Notes: a model not told the origin generated them from the sequence alone. 64,000 nucleotides of DNA from Bacillaceae bacterium JMAK1 (GCA_012970285.1 JIBW01000004.1:416683-480682), one strand, 5' to 3'. Shown: positions 54,817 to 64,000, numbered from the stretch's first letter. Numbers and translations are program-made.

Positions 54817-55290
54817 ATGGCTTCTAGAGTCGAAAGCTTTGAATTAGATCATACTAAAGTAAAGGCGCCATACGTAAGGCAAGCTGGTGTTCAGCATATT
54901 GGGACGGATGGCATTGTTCATAAGTTTGATATTCGCTTTGCACAGCCAAATGTAACGAATCTAAATCCACCTGAAATTCATACACTAGAGCATTTGCTTG
55001 CAATTCACATTCGTGAGTATACCGAAGCATACGATCATATTGAAATTATTGATTTGTCGCCGATGGGTTGTCAAACAGGATTCTATTTGATCGTTGATGG
55101 TCCTGCACAAGTAACGGAGATTATCGACATCTTAGAGAAAACGATGACGAGAGGACTTCAATATGACTATGTGCCTGCAGCGACTGAGTTAGAATGTGGT
55201 CAGGCGAAATTACACGATCTTGACGTTGCTAAGACGTGGATGACGTATTGGCTAAAGCAAGACAAAAAAGAGTTAGAACAAGTCTTTTAA
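54817..55290 (+). CDS. luxS: S-ribosylhomocysteine lyase LuxS
   Basis: 157 residues, the usual length. It cleaves S-ribosylhomocysteine to homocysteine and the AI-2 precursor DPD. Metal ligands H55 and H59 with E58 are in IHTLEHLL, the catalytic Cys is C85 in MGCQTGFY, and the third metal ligand is in ECGQAKLHD. It recycles the methyl cycle and may signal through AI-2. Confidence 0.97.
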   Translation: MASRVESFELDHTKVKAPYVRQAGVQHIGTDGIVHKFDIRFAQPNVTNLNPPEIHTLEHLLAIHIREYTEAYDHIEIIDLSPMGCQTGFYLIVDGPAQVTEIIDILEKTMTRGLQYDYVPAATELECGQAKLHDLDVAKTWMTYWLKQDKKELEQVF

Positions 55291-55295
55291 AGAGG

Positions 55296-55318
55296 CGAGC
55301 CGAATAGGCTCGTTTTTT
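55296..55318 (+). terminator. Terminator after luxS
   Basis: CGAGCC (55296-55301) and GGCTCG (55307-55312), then six T. Confidence 0.85.
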
Positions 55319-55407
55319 CTTTTGTAAATTGTTTGTTTTTAGAGCTTTCAGAGTGCTCTGTACTTCATGTATACTTATGACGGAATAGATCATAAAGGGG
55401 TAATCAC

Positions 55408-57084
55408 ATGGCGAATACTGACATAGAAATTGCACAGCGAGCGAAGATGTTACCGATTGAGGAAGTGGCGAATCGTTTAACCATTCAATCAGAACAACTT
55501 GAGTTGTATGGAAAGTATAAAGCGAAGTTAGCAGATGATTTAATCGATCCTTCTACTGATCATAAAGACGGGAAACTGATCCTCGTCAGTGCAATAACAC
55601 CAACCCCAGCTGGTGAAGGGAAAACGACAACAACGGTTGGTTTGGGAGATGCTTTAAACCATCTCGGAAAGAAGACCGTCATCGCATTGCGTGAGCCATC
55701 ATTAGGTCCAGTCTTTGGAATGAAAGGTGGAGCCGCGGGTGGTGGGCATTCGCAGGCAGTTCCGATGGCCGATATCAATCTACATTTTACTGGAGATATG
55801 CACGCAATCGGTGCAGCGAACAATCTTCTAGCAGCATTGATTGACAATCATATTTATCAAGGTAATGAACTAAGTATTGATCCTAAAACGATTACTTGGA
55901 AGCGTTGTTTAGATATGAATGATCGTCAACTTCGAAACATCATTAGTGGTTTACAAGGTAATACGAACGGTGTTCCCAGGGAAGATGGATTTGACATTAC
56001 CGTTGCTTCTGAAATTATGGCAATATTATGCCTTGCAAGTGATCGAGGGGATTTGAAGAAACGACTACAAGAAATTGTTATCGGATTTACATATGAAAAG
56101 AAAGCGGTCACTGCAGGAGACCTAAAAGCAGAAGGAGCACTTGCTACGATTCTAAAGGACGCTTTTAATCCTAACCTCGTACAAACACTTGAGAACAACC
56201 CAGTCATTATTCATGGCGGTCCATTTGCAAACATTGCTCACGGTTGTAATTCTGTTATCGCTACGAAAGCCGCTTTGAAACTTGGGGATTATGCCGTCAC
56301 TGAGGCGGGGTTTGGCGCGGATCTTGGTGCTGAGAAGTTCGTGAATATTAAGTGTAGACAATCAGGGCTTCGCCCATCAGCAGGCGTACTCGTTGCAACA
56401 GTTCGAGCGTTAAAGATGCATGGAGGTGTCAAAAAGGAAGATTTAGCAGAAGAGAACCTCAGTGCAATTGAAAAAGGCATTATAAACTTAAAGCGCCACT
56501 TTACCAACATGCAACAAGTGTACGGCATTTCAACGGTCGTCTCGATCAACCAATTCCCAACCGATACAGAAGAAGAGCTTGCGCTCGTGCAATCATTATG
56601 TGAACAAGCTGGCATACGAGCAATTCGTTCGACCGGTTGGCGTGATGGAGGGAAAGGTGTTATTGACCTTGCTGAAGCGGTTGTGAACCTTGCTCAAAAA
56701 CAAGAATCAACGGTCACGTTCACTTACAACGACGATGAAAGCCTCGAAGAAAAAGTTAAAGCTGTCGTAACAAATGTCTACCGTGGGAGTGATATTCAGC
56801 TTTCAAAGAAAGCGAAAACGAAACTCCATGAATATGAGCAATTAGGGTACAAGAAGCTACCGGTCTGTATTGCAAAAACACAATATTCATTTAGTGACGA
56901 CGTGAATCTCGGAAGCACACCAGATCAATTCACAATTCAAGTTCGAGATGTAAAATTAAATAGTGGTTCTCGCTTTATCGTTGTAGTAACAGGCGCGATT
57001 CTGACAATGCCAGGATTACCGAAACGACCAGCAGCGGAGAACATTGATGTTGATGAAAATGGCGTAATCTCTGGCTTGTTCTAA
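55408..57084 (+). CDS. fhs: Formate-tetrahydrofolate ligase
   Basis: 558 residues. It makes 10-formyl-tetrahydrofolate from formate, THF and ATP. The P-loop TPAGEGKTT (about residues 66-74) and family blocks such as [19 protein letters not shown] are intact. It links to folate genes thyA and dfrA earlier in the window. Its stop codon overlaps the stop of the convergent hydrolase gene, and no terminator is seen. Confidence 0.97.
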   Translation: MANTDIEIAQRAKMLPIEEVANRLTIQSEQLELYGKYKAKLADDLIDPSTDHKDGKLILVSAITPTPAGEGKTTTTVGLGDALNHLGKKTVIALREPSLGPVFGMKGGAAGGGHSQAVPMADINLHFTGDMHAIGAANNLLAALIDNHIYQGNELSIDPKTITWKRCLDMNDRQLRNIISGLQGNTNGVPREDGFDITVASEIMAILCLASDRGDLKKRLQEIVIGFTYEKKAVTAGDLKAEGALATILKDAFNPNLVQTLENNPVIIHGGPFANIAHGCNSVIATKAALKLGDYAVTEAGFGADLGAEKFVNIKCRQSGLRPSAGVLVATVRALKMHGGVKKEDLAEENLSAIEKGIINLKRHFTNMQQVYGISTVVSINQFPTDTEEELALVQSLCEQAGIRAIRSTGWRDGGKGVIDLAEAVVNLAQKQESTVTFTYNDDESLEEKVKAVVTNVYRGSDIQLSKKAKTKLHEYEQLGYKKLPVCIAKTQYSFSDDVNLGSTPDQFTIQVRDVKLNSGSRFIVVVTGAILTMPGLPKRPAAENIDVDENGVISGLF

Positions 57085-57680
57085 ATCGTCTGTTCGTAAT
57101 AGTCGTCAGCTTCTTTTAACATTGAAGCAATAGCTAGTTGGTCTGATGGTGTCGTTGTCGCTTTTAGCACCGTATCCATAATTGAAATCGCTTGGTCATT
57201 CTCTTCTTTTGTAAGAGATGCAGACAAGTCAGACGGAATGAACAACTTAAACTTCCTCATATACGCATCGTTCGCTGTGAAATGTACACACATATTCCCG
57301 GCGATTCCACAAATTAATAAGGTCTGAACGTCTAGCTGACGCAGTAGTATTTCTAGCGGCGTGGCGTAGAACCCGGAGAATTGCGGTTTTAGTACAAAAT
57401 AATCGTCGTCTTCGGGTTTTATCATTTCGTTAAATTCCCGTACATTAGACTGCTGTTGTAAGCAGTGTTTATACAAGTCTTTGAAGTCGCTTTGCCATCT
57501 GCCGTAATTATCATTTACATAAATAATCGGGACATTATAGGCTTTTAATTGTTTTTTTAGTATAGAAATTTTCTTGGGTAACTCTGAAGCGCTTGCAAGA
57601 AGGTCTTGGCCATCTTCAAATGAAAAATCATTGATCATATCAATAATTAGCATTGCCATTCTTGGCGATGATTGTTTCAT
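57081..57680 (-). CDS. Cysteine hydrolase, isochorismatase family
   Basis: 199 residues from the ATG at 57680 with GGAGGAAATT. The catalytic triad D14 (LIIDMINDF), K98 (VLKPQFSGF) and C131 ([10 protein letters not shown]) is intact, as in nicotinamidases and related amidases. Substrate is unknown; a nicotinamidase-type amidase is possible. The gene converges with fhs; the two overlap by three to four bases. Confidence 0.9.
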   Translation of the reverse strand: MKQSSPRMAMLIIDMINDFSFEDGQDLLASASELPKKISILKKQLKAYNVPIIYVNDNYGRWQSDFKDLYKHCLQQQSNVREFNEMIKPEDDDYFVLKPQFSGFYATPLEILLRQLDVQTLLICGIAGNMCVHFTANDAYMRKFKLFIPSDLSASLTKEENDQAISIMDTVLKATTTPSDQLAIASMLKEADDYYEQTI

Positions 57681-57767
57681 AATTTCCTCCAAACATAAAA
57701 TGGGATAACTATGATAAGATACGATTGTATGCGAATAACTAACCTCAGTATATAAGGGGACCTATAA

Positions 57768-58265
57768 ATGAGTAAAGAGCAAGAAACGAGACTCCTTCGT
57801 ATTCTCGAACAAAATGGGAGAATTGATACCGAAGTTTTAGCGAAAATGCTTGATGAAGACGTAGAAACGGTGATTCAAACGATTAACCGTCTAGAAGATG
57901 AACATGTCATTCTAAGTTATGCTGCAGTCATAAACTGGAACAAAGTCGAACAGGAAAGCCAAGTCGCTGCCATGATTGACGTAAAAGTCACGCCACAACG
58001 TGGAGTAGGCTTTGATGAAGTAGCCAATCGGATTCAACGCTTTCCAGAAGTTAGTGCACTCTATTTAATGTCAGGTACGTATGATTTATCGGTGATGGTT
58101 GAAGGCCAGACGATGGAAGGCGTGGCTCGCTTTGTCTCTGATAAATTATCAACACTAGATGCTGTGTTATCAACAACGACACACTTCCGCTTGAAGAAGT
58201 ACAAGCATGATGGCATCGTCTTTGGTGAAGATGAGAAAGATCGTCGAATGGTGGTTTCACCATGA
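57768..58265 (+). CDS. alaR: Lrp/AsnC-family regulator AlaR (YugG)
   Basis: 165 residues with an N-terminal winged helix-turn-helix (about residues 1-50) and a C-terminal RAM/ACT-like ligand domain ending in THFRLKKYKHDGI. It is followed, with four bases of overlap, by the aminotransferase gene, as yugG-yugH (alaR-alaT) in B. subtilis, where AlaR activates alaT in response to alanine. Confidence 0.9.
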   Translation: MSKEQETRLLRILEQNGRIDTEVLAKMLDEDVETVIQTINRLEDEHVILSYAAVINWNKVEQESQVAAMIDVKVTPQRGVGFDEVANRIQRFPEVSALYLMSGTYDLSVMVEGQTMEGVARFVSDKLSTLDAVLSTTTHFRLKKYKHDGIVFGEDEKDRRMVVSP

Positions 58266-59461
58266 GCATGACCGCAAAAAAAACGAATAACAGATTATCC
58301 AAAGCAGTGACGAGCATTGAACCTTCTGGAATTCGAAAGTTCTTCGAGTTGGCCTCTACGATGGAAGATTGCATTTCATTAGGTGTCGGAGAACCTGATT
58401 TCGTTACTCCGTGGAACGTGCGAGAAGCATGCATGACTTCCCTTGAGCAAGGCTATACGGCCTATACTGCAAATGCAGGATTGTTAGAGCTGAGAATGGC
58501 GATTTCTGATTATATGGAAGATGCTTTTGATGTAACCTATTGTCCTGAAGAAGAAATTATCGTCACGGTCGGTGCAAGTGAGGCGATAGATTTAGCTGTA
58601 CGAGCTACGGTCGACCCAGGTGATGAGGTGCTCGTCGTAACACCGTCGTTCGTATCGTATAGTCCATTAATTACGCTTGCTGGGGCAACACCAGTGCCGG
58701 TGCTCACAGATTCATCAACGAACTTCAAGCTAACCGCCGAGCGACTTGAAGAGGCGATTACAGATCGGAGTCGTGCGATCATTCTTTCGTTCCCGAACAA
58801 CCCAACAGGTGCGGTGATGACGAAAGCAGAGCTAGAAGCAGTGGCTCATGTCATTCAAAAGCATGACCTCCTCGTTTTTTCAGATGAGATTTACGCTGAG
58901 TTAAGCTACGATGAGCCTCACACAGCATTTTCATCTATTAACGATATGAAAGATCGTACAATTTTAATCAACGGTTTCTCTAAAGCATTCGCGATGACAG
59001 GTTGGCGACTCGGATTTGTTTGCGCACCAAAAGACATTACTGAAGCGATGCTGAAAATCCATCAATACTCACTCATGTGTGCACCAACACAAGCACAACA
59101 TGGTGCGTTAGAAGCACTTCGAAGTGGCGGAGATGAAGTGAAGAAGATGGTGGAAAGTTATTATAGTCGTCGAAATTATATCGTGAACTCTCTGAATGAA
59201 ATTGGTTTATCTTGCCATATGCCGGGTGGTTCATTTTATGCATTTCCGTCAATTGAAGCAACGGGAATGGATGATCAAACCTTTGCGGAGAAATTATTAC
59301 TTGAAGAAAAAGTAGCCGTCGTACCTGGATCAGTGTTCGGGGAAGGTGGCGAAGGGCATGTTCGTTGTTCCTATGCTACAGGAATGAAGCAATTGCAAAC
59401 AGCCGTAGAAAGAATAGAACGTTTCGTTAAACGTCATACAAAAACCAACCTGTCTTCTTAA
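58262..59461 (+). CDS. alaT: Class I/II aminotransferase AlaT (YugH)
   Basis: 399 residues. A PLP enzyme of fold type I, with the Schiff-base lysine K241 in GFSKAFAMTGWR and FPNNPTGAVM. In B. subtilis YugH is the alanine transaminase AlaT. The start (ATGA) overlaps the alaR stop. The last codons lie in a terminator stem. Confidence 0.92.
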   Translation: MSMTAKKTNNRLSKAVTSIEPSGIRKFFELASTMEDCISLGVGEPDFVTPWNVREACMTSLEQGYTAYTANAGLLELRMAISDYMEDAFDVTYCPEEEIIVTVGASEAIDLAVRATVDPGDEVLVVTPSFVSYSPLITLAGATPVPVLTDSSTNFKLTAERLEEAITDRSRAIILSFPNNPTGAVMTKAELEAVAHVIQKHDLLVFSDEIYAELSYDEPHTAFSSINDMKDRTILINGFSKAFAMTGWRLGFVCAPKDITEAMLKIHQYSLMCAPTQAQHGALEALRSGGDEVKKMVESYYSRRNYIVNSLNEIGLSCHMPGGSFYAFPSIEATGMDDQTFAEKLLLEEKVAVVPGSVFGEGGEGHVRCSYATGMKQLQTAVERIERFVKRHTKTNLSS

Positions 59462-59479
59462 TGAAGGCGGGTTGGTTTT
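59441..59479. terminator. Terminator between alaT and the convergent NSS gene
   Basis: AAAACCAACC (59441-59450) and GGTTGGTTTT (59470-59479), extended inward by CTTC/GAAG. It includes the alaT stop and can work on both strands. Confidence 0.8.
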
Positions 59480-59485
59480 GTGTTG

Positions 59486-60823
59486 TTATCCGAAAATCAA
59501 ATAGAAGAAAACGATAATGATACATAGTGGTGTTATAAAGCGAATCATGAGTAACCAAATGGAGAAGAATCCATCTCCAAATTTGCTTCCCCTCAGTAAT
59601 TCGTCTCGGAGTTCTCGTTTATTCATCTTGTATGCGACGAATAACGAGATAAGCAAAGCACCGAGTGGGAGGAGAATATTGCTCACGAGGTAGTCGACTG
59701 CATCAAAGAAAATCATGCCGAAGAAATAGGTTTCCGACAGTAAACTGTAAGACAAGTTCGAAGGGATCCCCATTGCAAAGATCAACAATCCGACGATCCA
59801 CGTCATTCGTTTTCTAAGGTGCTCTCTTCCACGAATTAATGGCGTGACAATAATCTCTAAAAGTGAAAACGCTGACGTTAACGTTGCAAATAACATTAAA
59901 AGCATAAATAGGAAGAAGAACACTTCTCCAAATGCGAGCTGACCGAAAACAGCAGGAATAACAGTAAAGATAAGCATTGGCCCTTGATCAGGTTGCATAT
60001 CAAACGCATAAATTGCTGGGAATATTGCCAGACCAGCCATGATCGCGATCAACACACTGAGAAGTACGACTGACCATGCTGAAGAAGGAAGACTCGTGTT
60101 GCGATCAAGGTAAGAGCTGTACGTAACCATAACCGAGACCCCTAAGCTTAATGAGAAAAAGGCTTGTCCGAGTGCGAATAAGAACGTTTCACCAGTTACA
60201 GCTGAAAAATCAGGTTGTAAAAAGTAGACCACACCTTCGGCTGCACCGTCGAGGGTCAACGAACGAATCATGAGTATGAGGAAGATGACAAAGAGTGCAG
60301 GCATCATATAAACACTTGCTTTTTCAATGCCTTTCTTAATGCCCATCTGTACGACTAGAATGGACATCACCATAAACGCGAGGTGTGCTATTCCTATTTC
60401 CCACGGGTTGGAAGTAATTTGGTCAAAGAGGGCAACATGGTCGCCGTCTGGTGGATTAGTGACATTCCCCGAAAAGCTCCGTATGAAGTAGGTCGTTATC
60501 CAACCTCCAACAACACTATAAAATGATAATAATAGGAAGGAAGCAATCATCCCGATAATTCCGATGAAATGCCATTGTCCTTTTGGTGCAATTTTTCGGT
60601 AGGCTTCAATGGCGCCTTCTTTTGTAGAACGCCCGAGTACAAACTCAGCAAGAAGTAAACTCGTACCGACAGTCATAAGTAAAATGATAAAGATAAAAAA
60701 GAAAAGTCCACCGCCTTGCTCTCCGGCGACGTAGGGTAGTCGCCAAACGGTACCGAGACCGATTGCTGAACCGGCTGCGGCTAATACAAACCCTACTCTA
60801 GAACCCCAACTATCTCGCTGCAT
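59486..60823 (-). CDS. Sodium-dependent transporter, NSS/SNF family (second copy)
   Basis: 445 residues; AGGAGG precedes the ATG. The family start GSAIGLGTVWRLPY differs from the usual GLGNxWRFPY: T25 stands at the place of the LeuT Na1-site Asn. About 11-12 helices. Roughly similar in build to the NSS gene at 13180, but clearly diverged from it. A minus-strand promoter with TTGACA (60887-60882), 18 bases and TACTGT (60863-60858) is possible. Confidence 0.9.
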   Translation of the reverse strand: MQRDSWGSRVGFVLAAAGSAIGLGTVWRLPYVAGEQGGGLFFFIFIILLMTVGTSLLLAEFVLGRSTKEGAIEAYRKIAPKGQWHFIGIIGMIASFLLLSFYSVVGGWITTYFIRSFSGNVTNPPDGDHVALFDQITSNPWEIGIAHLAFMVMSILVVQMGIKKGIEKASVYMMPALFVIFLILMIRSLTLDGAAEGVVYFLQPDFSAVTGETFLFALGQAFFSLSLGVSVMVTYSSYLDRNTSLPSSAWSVVLLSVLIAIMAGLAIFPAIYAFDMQPDQGPMLIFTVIPAVFGQLAFGEVFFFLFMLLMLFATLTSAFSLLEIIVTPLIRGREHLRKRMTWIVGLLIFAMGIPSNLSYSLLSETYFFGMIFFDAVDYLVSNILLPLGALLISLFVAYKMNKRELRDELLRGSKFGDGFFSIWLLMIRFITPLCIIIVFFYLIFG

Positions 60824-60977
60824 GTATGTAAGAAACCTCCTTTTTATGATACGTTTAACAGTAATTCAGAAAACTTCTACGTGTCAACTGATTTTTATGC
60901 ATAAAAAGATAATCCTTATATTCGAGTTACTTCCTAATTATATTTAGCAATTTGAAACATTTACCGTTAACTTCGCT

Positions 60978-61006
60978 TTGCCTGTTTAGAGAAGTTATGG
61001 TATGAT
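60978..61006 (+). promoter_or_regulatory. Sigma-A promoter of yugI with extended -10
   Basis: TTGCCT (60978-60983), 17 bases, TATGAT (61001-61006) preceded by TGG. Confidence 0.6.
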
Positions 61007-61039
61007 TTATGAGTTAATAAATGATTAGGGGATGTTTGA

Positions 61040-61471
61040 ATGTCTGTAACACAATACGAAGTTGGCAGCATTGTTGAAGGTAAGATTACCGGTCTTAAGC
61101 CGTTTGGTGCTTTCGTTGCCTTAGATGAGAAGAACCAAGGCTTGGTTCACATTTCAGAGGTCGCTCATGGTTATGTGAAAGACATTAACGAAGTTCTCTC
61201 CGTAGGTGAAGAAGTTAAAGTTAAAGTCAAGTCCGTTGATAGCGATTCTGGAAAGATTTCTTTATCCATTCGTGCTACTCAGCCTGCCCCTGAAGGGTCT
61301 GAGCAAAGAAGCGAGCGTCCACGTAACAACAACAATAACCGTGGACCGAAGAATTTCAGCAGCAACAACAACAAGAATCAAGGGTTCAACACTCTTGAAG
61401 ATAAGCTGAAAGACTGGTTAAAGCAATCGAACGAGATCCACGCTGACCTCAACAAAAGAGCACGTAAATAA
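61040..61471 (+). CDS. yugI: S1-domain RNA-binding protein YugI (general stress protein 13 type)
   Basis: 143 residues. One S1 RNA-binding domain (about residues 5-75, with GKITGLKPFGAFVALDEKNQGLVHISEV) and an Asn-rich linker (NNNNNRGPKNFSSNNNKNQG) before a short basic helix. In B. subtilis this stress-induced protein associates with ribosomes. Confidence 0.93.
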   Translation: MSVTQYEVGSIVEGKITGLKPFGAFVALDEKNQGLVHISEVAHGYVKDINEVLSVGEEVKVKVKSVDSDSGKISLSIRATQPAPEGSEQRSERPRNNNNNRGPKNFSSNNNKNQGFNTLEDKLKDWLKQSNEIHADLNKRARK

Positions 61472-61490
61472 CTGTCAACCCAATAAATTA

Positions 61491-61534
61491 AACCCGGACG
61501 ACGCCTCGCTTTTCGGCAGTCCGGGTTTTTTTTA
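61491..61534 (+). terminator. Terminator after yugI
   Basis: AACCCGGAC (61491-61499) and GTCCGGGTT (61519-61527), then T8. Confidence 0.9.
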
Positions 61535-61538
61535 GAAA

Positions 61539-61769
61539 TTAATGCCTTTCTGGCTCAGGGCTTCTTTCGATTTCTTCACTAGGCTTGAAGAGAATTGATA
61601 AGCTATATAAACCAGCAAGACCTACGATTGCATAAATCACTCTGGCGAAAGCAGCAGACTGACCACCGAAAATTGCTGCCACTAAGTCAAAGCTAAAAAA
61701 TCCAATAAGACCCCAATTAATCGCACCGATAATCACTAAAATCAGTGCAATACGTTGTAAACCGCTCAT
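61539..61769 (-). CDS. yuzA: DUF378 membrane protein YuzA
   Basis: 76 residues from the ATG at 61769, with AGGAGGTGA. Two hydrophobic helices and the GAINWGLIGFFSFDLVAAIFG motif identify DUF378; function unknown. It lies beside yugI and pgi in the B. subtilis yug region as well. Confidence 0.9.
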   Translation of the reverse strand: MSGLQRIALILVIIGAINWGLIGFFSFDLVAAIFGGQSAAFARVIYAIVGLAGLYSLSILFKPSEEIERSPEPERH

Positions 61770-61887
61770 CAAACGTCACCTCCTATCTCTACGCACTTAA
61801 GGTACATACATAGGGTGATGTATTTGATGTTTCGTTATGTACGATTAAAGCGGGAACTGTTTCCACATCAGTAAAGGAGGTTTTCGT

Positions 61888-63216
61888 ATGATCACATTCT
61901 CAAACATATACGCGGATTCTTTTATTAAGTCGCACGAATATGAGCAACTTAAGCCGAACCTATCCATTGCTCACGAGCAACTTCACAATCAAACCGGTGT
62001 AGGTTCGAATTACTTAGGGTGGCTCGACTTACCTCTTGATCTCAATCAAGATGAGTGGGAACAAGTTCAAGAAAAAGCAAATGAAATTAAAGAAAATGCG
62101 GATGTGCTGATTGTCGTTGGAATCGGGGGATCGTACTTAGGTGCGAAAGCAATTATTTCTGCGCTAACGCCAACGTTTAAACGAAGCGATTTAGGGCCTG
62201 AAGTCGTGTTTGCGGGTCAACACCTAGACGGTGATTATCTTGATAACATGTTTGAAGCATTTCAGGATCGCAGTGTTTACGTGAATGTCATTTCAAAATC
62301 TGGAACGACAACTGAACCTGCAATCGCCTTTCGATTTATTAAGCGTTGGATGGAAGAACGCTACGGGAAAGATGCAAGCAAGCGAATTATAGCGACGACC
62401 GATGCAAAAAAAGGAGCGTTACGAGAATTAGCCGAAACCGAAGGTTATGATACGTTTATCGTTCCTGATGATGTTGGTGGACGCTATTCGGTGCTTACAT
62501 CTGTAGGACTTTTACCGATTGCTGTTGCGGGGATCAACATTGTTGAGTTGTTAACTGGCGCGGAAGAAGCCAAAAAGCAGTTTGACGTGAATGATTTGGA
62601 GCAAAATGCGGCTTATCAATACGCGGCATTTCGCACCCTTTCATATAAAAAAGGAAAAACGATTGAGCTTTTAGCGACGTTCCACCCAAAACTTCACGAA
62701 TTAAGTGAGTGGTGGAAGCAATTGTACGGGGAAAGTGAAGGAAAAGACGGGAAAGGATTATTTCCGGCATCTGTCCAGTATACGACAGACTTACACTCGC
62801 TCGGACAATATGTGCAAGAAGGCCAGAGAACGATGATTGAGACCGTTTTAAATATTCGCTCACAAAAGCGAACGTTACACGTACCGAGTGACGCAACGGA
62901 TTTGGATGGACTCAATTATTTATCAGGTAAATCGCTGCACGATATTAACCAAAAAGCCGTACAAGGGGCGATGCTCGCTCACATTGATGGGCAAGTACCA
63001 ACGAGTCTCATTGAATTGGATGCCTTAGATGCGAAACATTTGGGAGCACTCATTTACTTTTTTGAGAAAGCCTGTGCTATGAGCGGCTATATGCTCGGTG
63101 TAAACCCATTTGATCAACCTGGTGTAGAAAGTTATAAACGCAACATGTTTGCACTTTTAGGTAAGCCAGGTTACGAATTGGAACGACAAACATTAGAAAA
63201 GCGTTTGTGGGAATAA
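61888..63216 (+). CDS. pgi: Glucose-6-phosphate isomerase
   Basis: 442 residues; AAAGGAGG precedes the ATG. It interconverts glucose-6- and fructose-6-phosphate. Family marks are VVGIGGSYLGAKA, VISKSGTTTEPAIAFR (phosphate-binding), and HSLGQYVQEG. Close to the 450-residue B. subtilis Pgi (yugL). Monocistronic. Confidence 0.97.
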   Translation: MITFSNIYADSFIKSHEYEQLKPNLSIAHEQLHNQTGVGSNYLGWLDLPLDLNQDEWEQVQEKANEIKENADVLIVVGIGGSYLGAKAIISALTPTFKRSDLGPEVVFAGQHLDGDYLDNMFEAFQDRSVYVNVISKSGTTTEPAIAFRFIKRWMEERYGKDASKRIIATTDAKKGALRELAETEGYDTFIVPDDVGGRYSVLTSVGLLPIAVAGINIVELLTGAEEAKKQFDVNDLEQNAAYQYAAFRTLSYKKGKTIELLATFHPKLHELSEWWKQLYGESEGKDGKGLFPASVQYTTDLHSLGQYVQEGQRTMIETVLNIRSQKRTLHVPSDATDLDGLNYLSGKSLHDINQKAVQGAMLAHIDGQVPTSLIELDALDAKHLGALIYFFEKACAMSGYMLGVNPFDQPGVESYKRNMFALLGKPGYELERQTLEKRLWE

Positions 63217-63285
63217 CTCCCGTCTGATTTTTTGTATGAAATGGGCTACGTTTAGGGGAGGGTAATGGCAAAAGGAGGCGGCTTC

Positions 63286-63690
63286 ATGATTGAACTGCGA
63301 TCAGCCATTACCGATTTAACACTGAACATGCATGACCTAGAAAAACAATTACACCCGCTAGGTTTTGTAACAAGCGACAACTGGGATTATGATCACGGAT
63401 ATATCGATTATCAAATGGACGACTCTGGTGAAGCGTATCATTTTTTAAGGATCCCTTATAAGGCAATCCATGGTGAAATTGGTTCAGGCAATCCTGAGGT
63501 ACAACTAGGGCAACCGTTTTTGCTGGCCCATCGGTATGAATCAGGGATTGAACATGATGGGATTACCGCTTATAGTGCTGTATATAACCAGTTTTCAGCA
63601 CCAGAAGAAAAAGATGCGTATGTCGATCAAAAGTACATTCGAGACGGTGTTCTCATCCTAAAGGAAGTCGAGAATCGTCTCGTTCATTAG
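63286..63690 (+). CDS. yugN: YugN-like family protein
   Basis: 134 residues from the ATG at 63286, which has AAAAGGAGG. It follows pgi as in B. subtilis and has the YugN length and end. The family is described as having a SpoIIAA/YugN-type fold; function is not known. Confidence 0.9.
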   Translation: MIELRSAITDLTLNMHDLEKQLHPLGFVTSDNWDYDHGYIDYQMDDSGEAYHFLRIPYKAIHGEIGSGNPEVQLGQPFLLAHRYESGIEHDGITAYSAVYNQFSAPEEKDAYVDQKYIRDGVLILKEVENRLVH

Positions 63691-63710
63691 TCGTCCAAGG
63701 GAGAGGTACT

Positions 63711-63866
63711 ATGGGAGCGATTCTTTTTGGTGCGGCCGTTTTTGTCGGATGGACCCTCATCGATTTAAGTAAACATAAAGAACTAAAGAAAGAAAATGTG
63801 CTCGGTTCCTTATTCGTAGCAATCATTGCAGCGATTGGCTGGGCCGTATTTGATCTTATTTTATAG
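63711..63866 (+). CDS. Small two-helix membrane protein, 51 residues
   Basis: ATG at 63711 with GGGAGAGG upstream, TAG at 63864-63866. Two hydrophobic helices (ILFGAAVFVGWTLIDL and LFVAIIAAIGWAVFDLIL) flank a charged loop (KHKELKKEN). Pattern repeats: each helix has a GW/GWx and ends near Asp, which suggests an internal duplication. It follows yugN by 20 bases, and a terminator lies further on. Function unknown. Confidence 0.7.
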   Translation: MGAILFGAAVFVGWTLIDLSKHKELKKENVLGSLFVAIIAAIGWAVFDLIL

Positions 63867-63920
63867 GGCGGGGATGAAACAGAGCACCTCGCTTAGATCA
63901 ACTTTGAACAGGTGAAATTG

Positions 63921-63952
63921 AAAGCATCGCTCACAAGAGCGATGCTTTTTTT
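63921..63952 (+). terminator. Terminator after the 51-residue protein gene
   Basis: AAAGCATCGCTC (63921-63932) and GAGCGATGCTTT (63937-63948), 12-bp stem, then a T-run. Confidence 0.9.
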
Positions 63953-63956
63953 AATG

Positions 63957-64000
63957 TGTAGCAAGAGCCGGGCGTGGTGTAGCAAGATCCGGGGTAGGTG
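63957..64000. repeat. 21-bp tandem repeat, truncated by the window edge
   Basis: GTAGCAAG occurs at 63958 and again at 63979, exactly 21 bases apart, in units such as GTGTAGCAAGAGCCGGGCGTG. The unit resembles that of the repeats at 35221-35350. Like that array it begins right after a terminator. The right end is outside the window. Confidence 0.6.

Overview
The window reads as a chromosomal segment of a low-GC, endospore-forming Bacillaceae. Spore genes are spread through it: a GerA-type germinant receptor operon, yunB, lytH, yutH and a Spo0E-like phosphatase. Gene content and order follow the Bacillus subtilis suf-yun-yut-yum-yui-yug backbone almost end to end. Four Na+-coupled type transporters (BCCT, two NSS, one AGCS) fit a salt- or alkali-adapted Bacillus. 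MqnE suggests menaquinone is made by the futalosine route, unlike B. subtilis. I cannot fix the species. No rRNA, tRNA, CRISPR array, prophage or intact transposase was seen.

Layout. 1-6.6 kb: 3' end of a BCCT transporter, yurZ, then sufCDSUB for Fe-S assembly. 6.7-18.7 kb: a lipoprotein resembling a dead M1 peptidase, yunF-yunD-yunC, an inserted thyA-dfrA pair, yunB, two Na+-coupled amino-acid transporters, a histidine phosphatase, and divergent lytH / lipA-yutD. 19-28 kb: a yhfK-like oxidoreductase, a 249-bp MITE-like element flanked by two copies of a terminator hairpin, a SLAP-domain protein, yutE-yutF, the ger operon (order A-C-D-B), yutG and yutH. 28-35 kb: hom-thrB without thrC, a likely spore-coat protein, yutI, yuzD, yutJ, yuzB, a TetR regulator and dapF. 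35-42 kb: accessory region with 21-bp repeats and a five-gene catabolic cluster (acyl-CoA dehydrogenase, class III CoA-transferase, M17 aminopeptidase, DUF3870, ThDP enzyme) behind a promoter with a CcpA-like site and a leader terminator. 42-51 kb: a secreted unknown, an ABC-F ATPase, mqnE, a Spo0E-like protein, yutM, yumC, yumB, yuiB, yuiC, yuiD. 51-64 kb: bioY behind a BirA-type operator, an MFS pump, a GDPD phosphodiesterase, a repetitive glycine-rich helical protein, luxS, fhs, an isochorismatase-family hydrolase, alaR-alaT, a second NSS transporter, yugI, yuzA, pgi, yugN, a 51-codon membrane protein, and another 21-bp repeat at the edge.

How it works together. Fe-S biogenesis (suf, yutI, yutM) supplies enzymes such as LipA and MqnE in the same window. 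YumB and YutJ are NADH dehydrogenase-type flavoproteins that would feed a menaquinone pool. thyA, dfrA and fhs serve folate one-carbon metabolism. The most novel material is regulatory and accessory: the CcpA-type catabolic cluster, the terminator-duplicating element, the 21-bp repeat family, the inactive M1-like lipoprotein, and two unknown genes behind sigma-K-like promoters.
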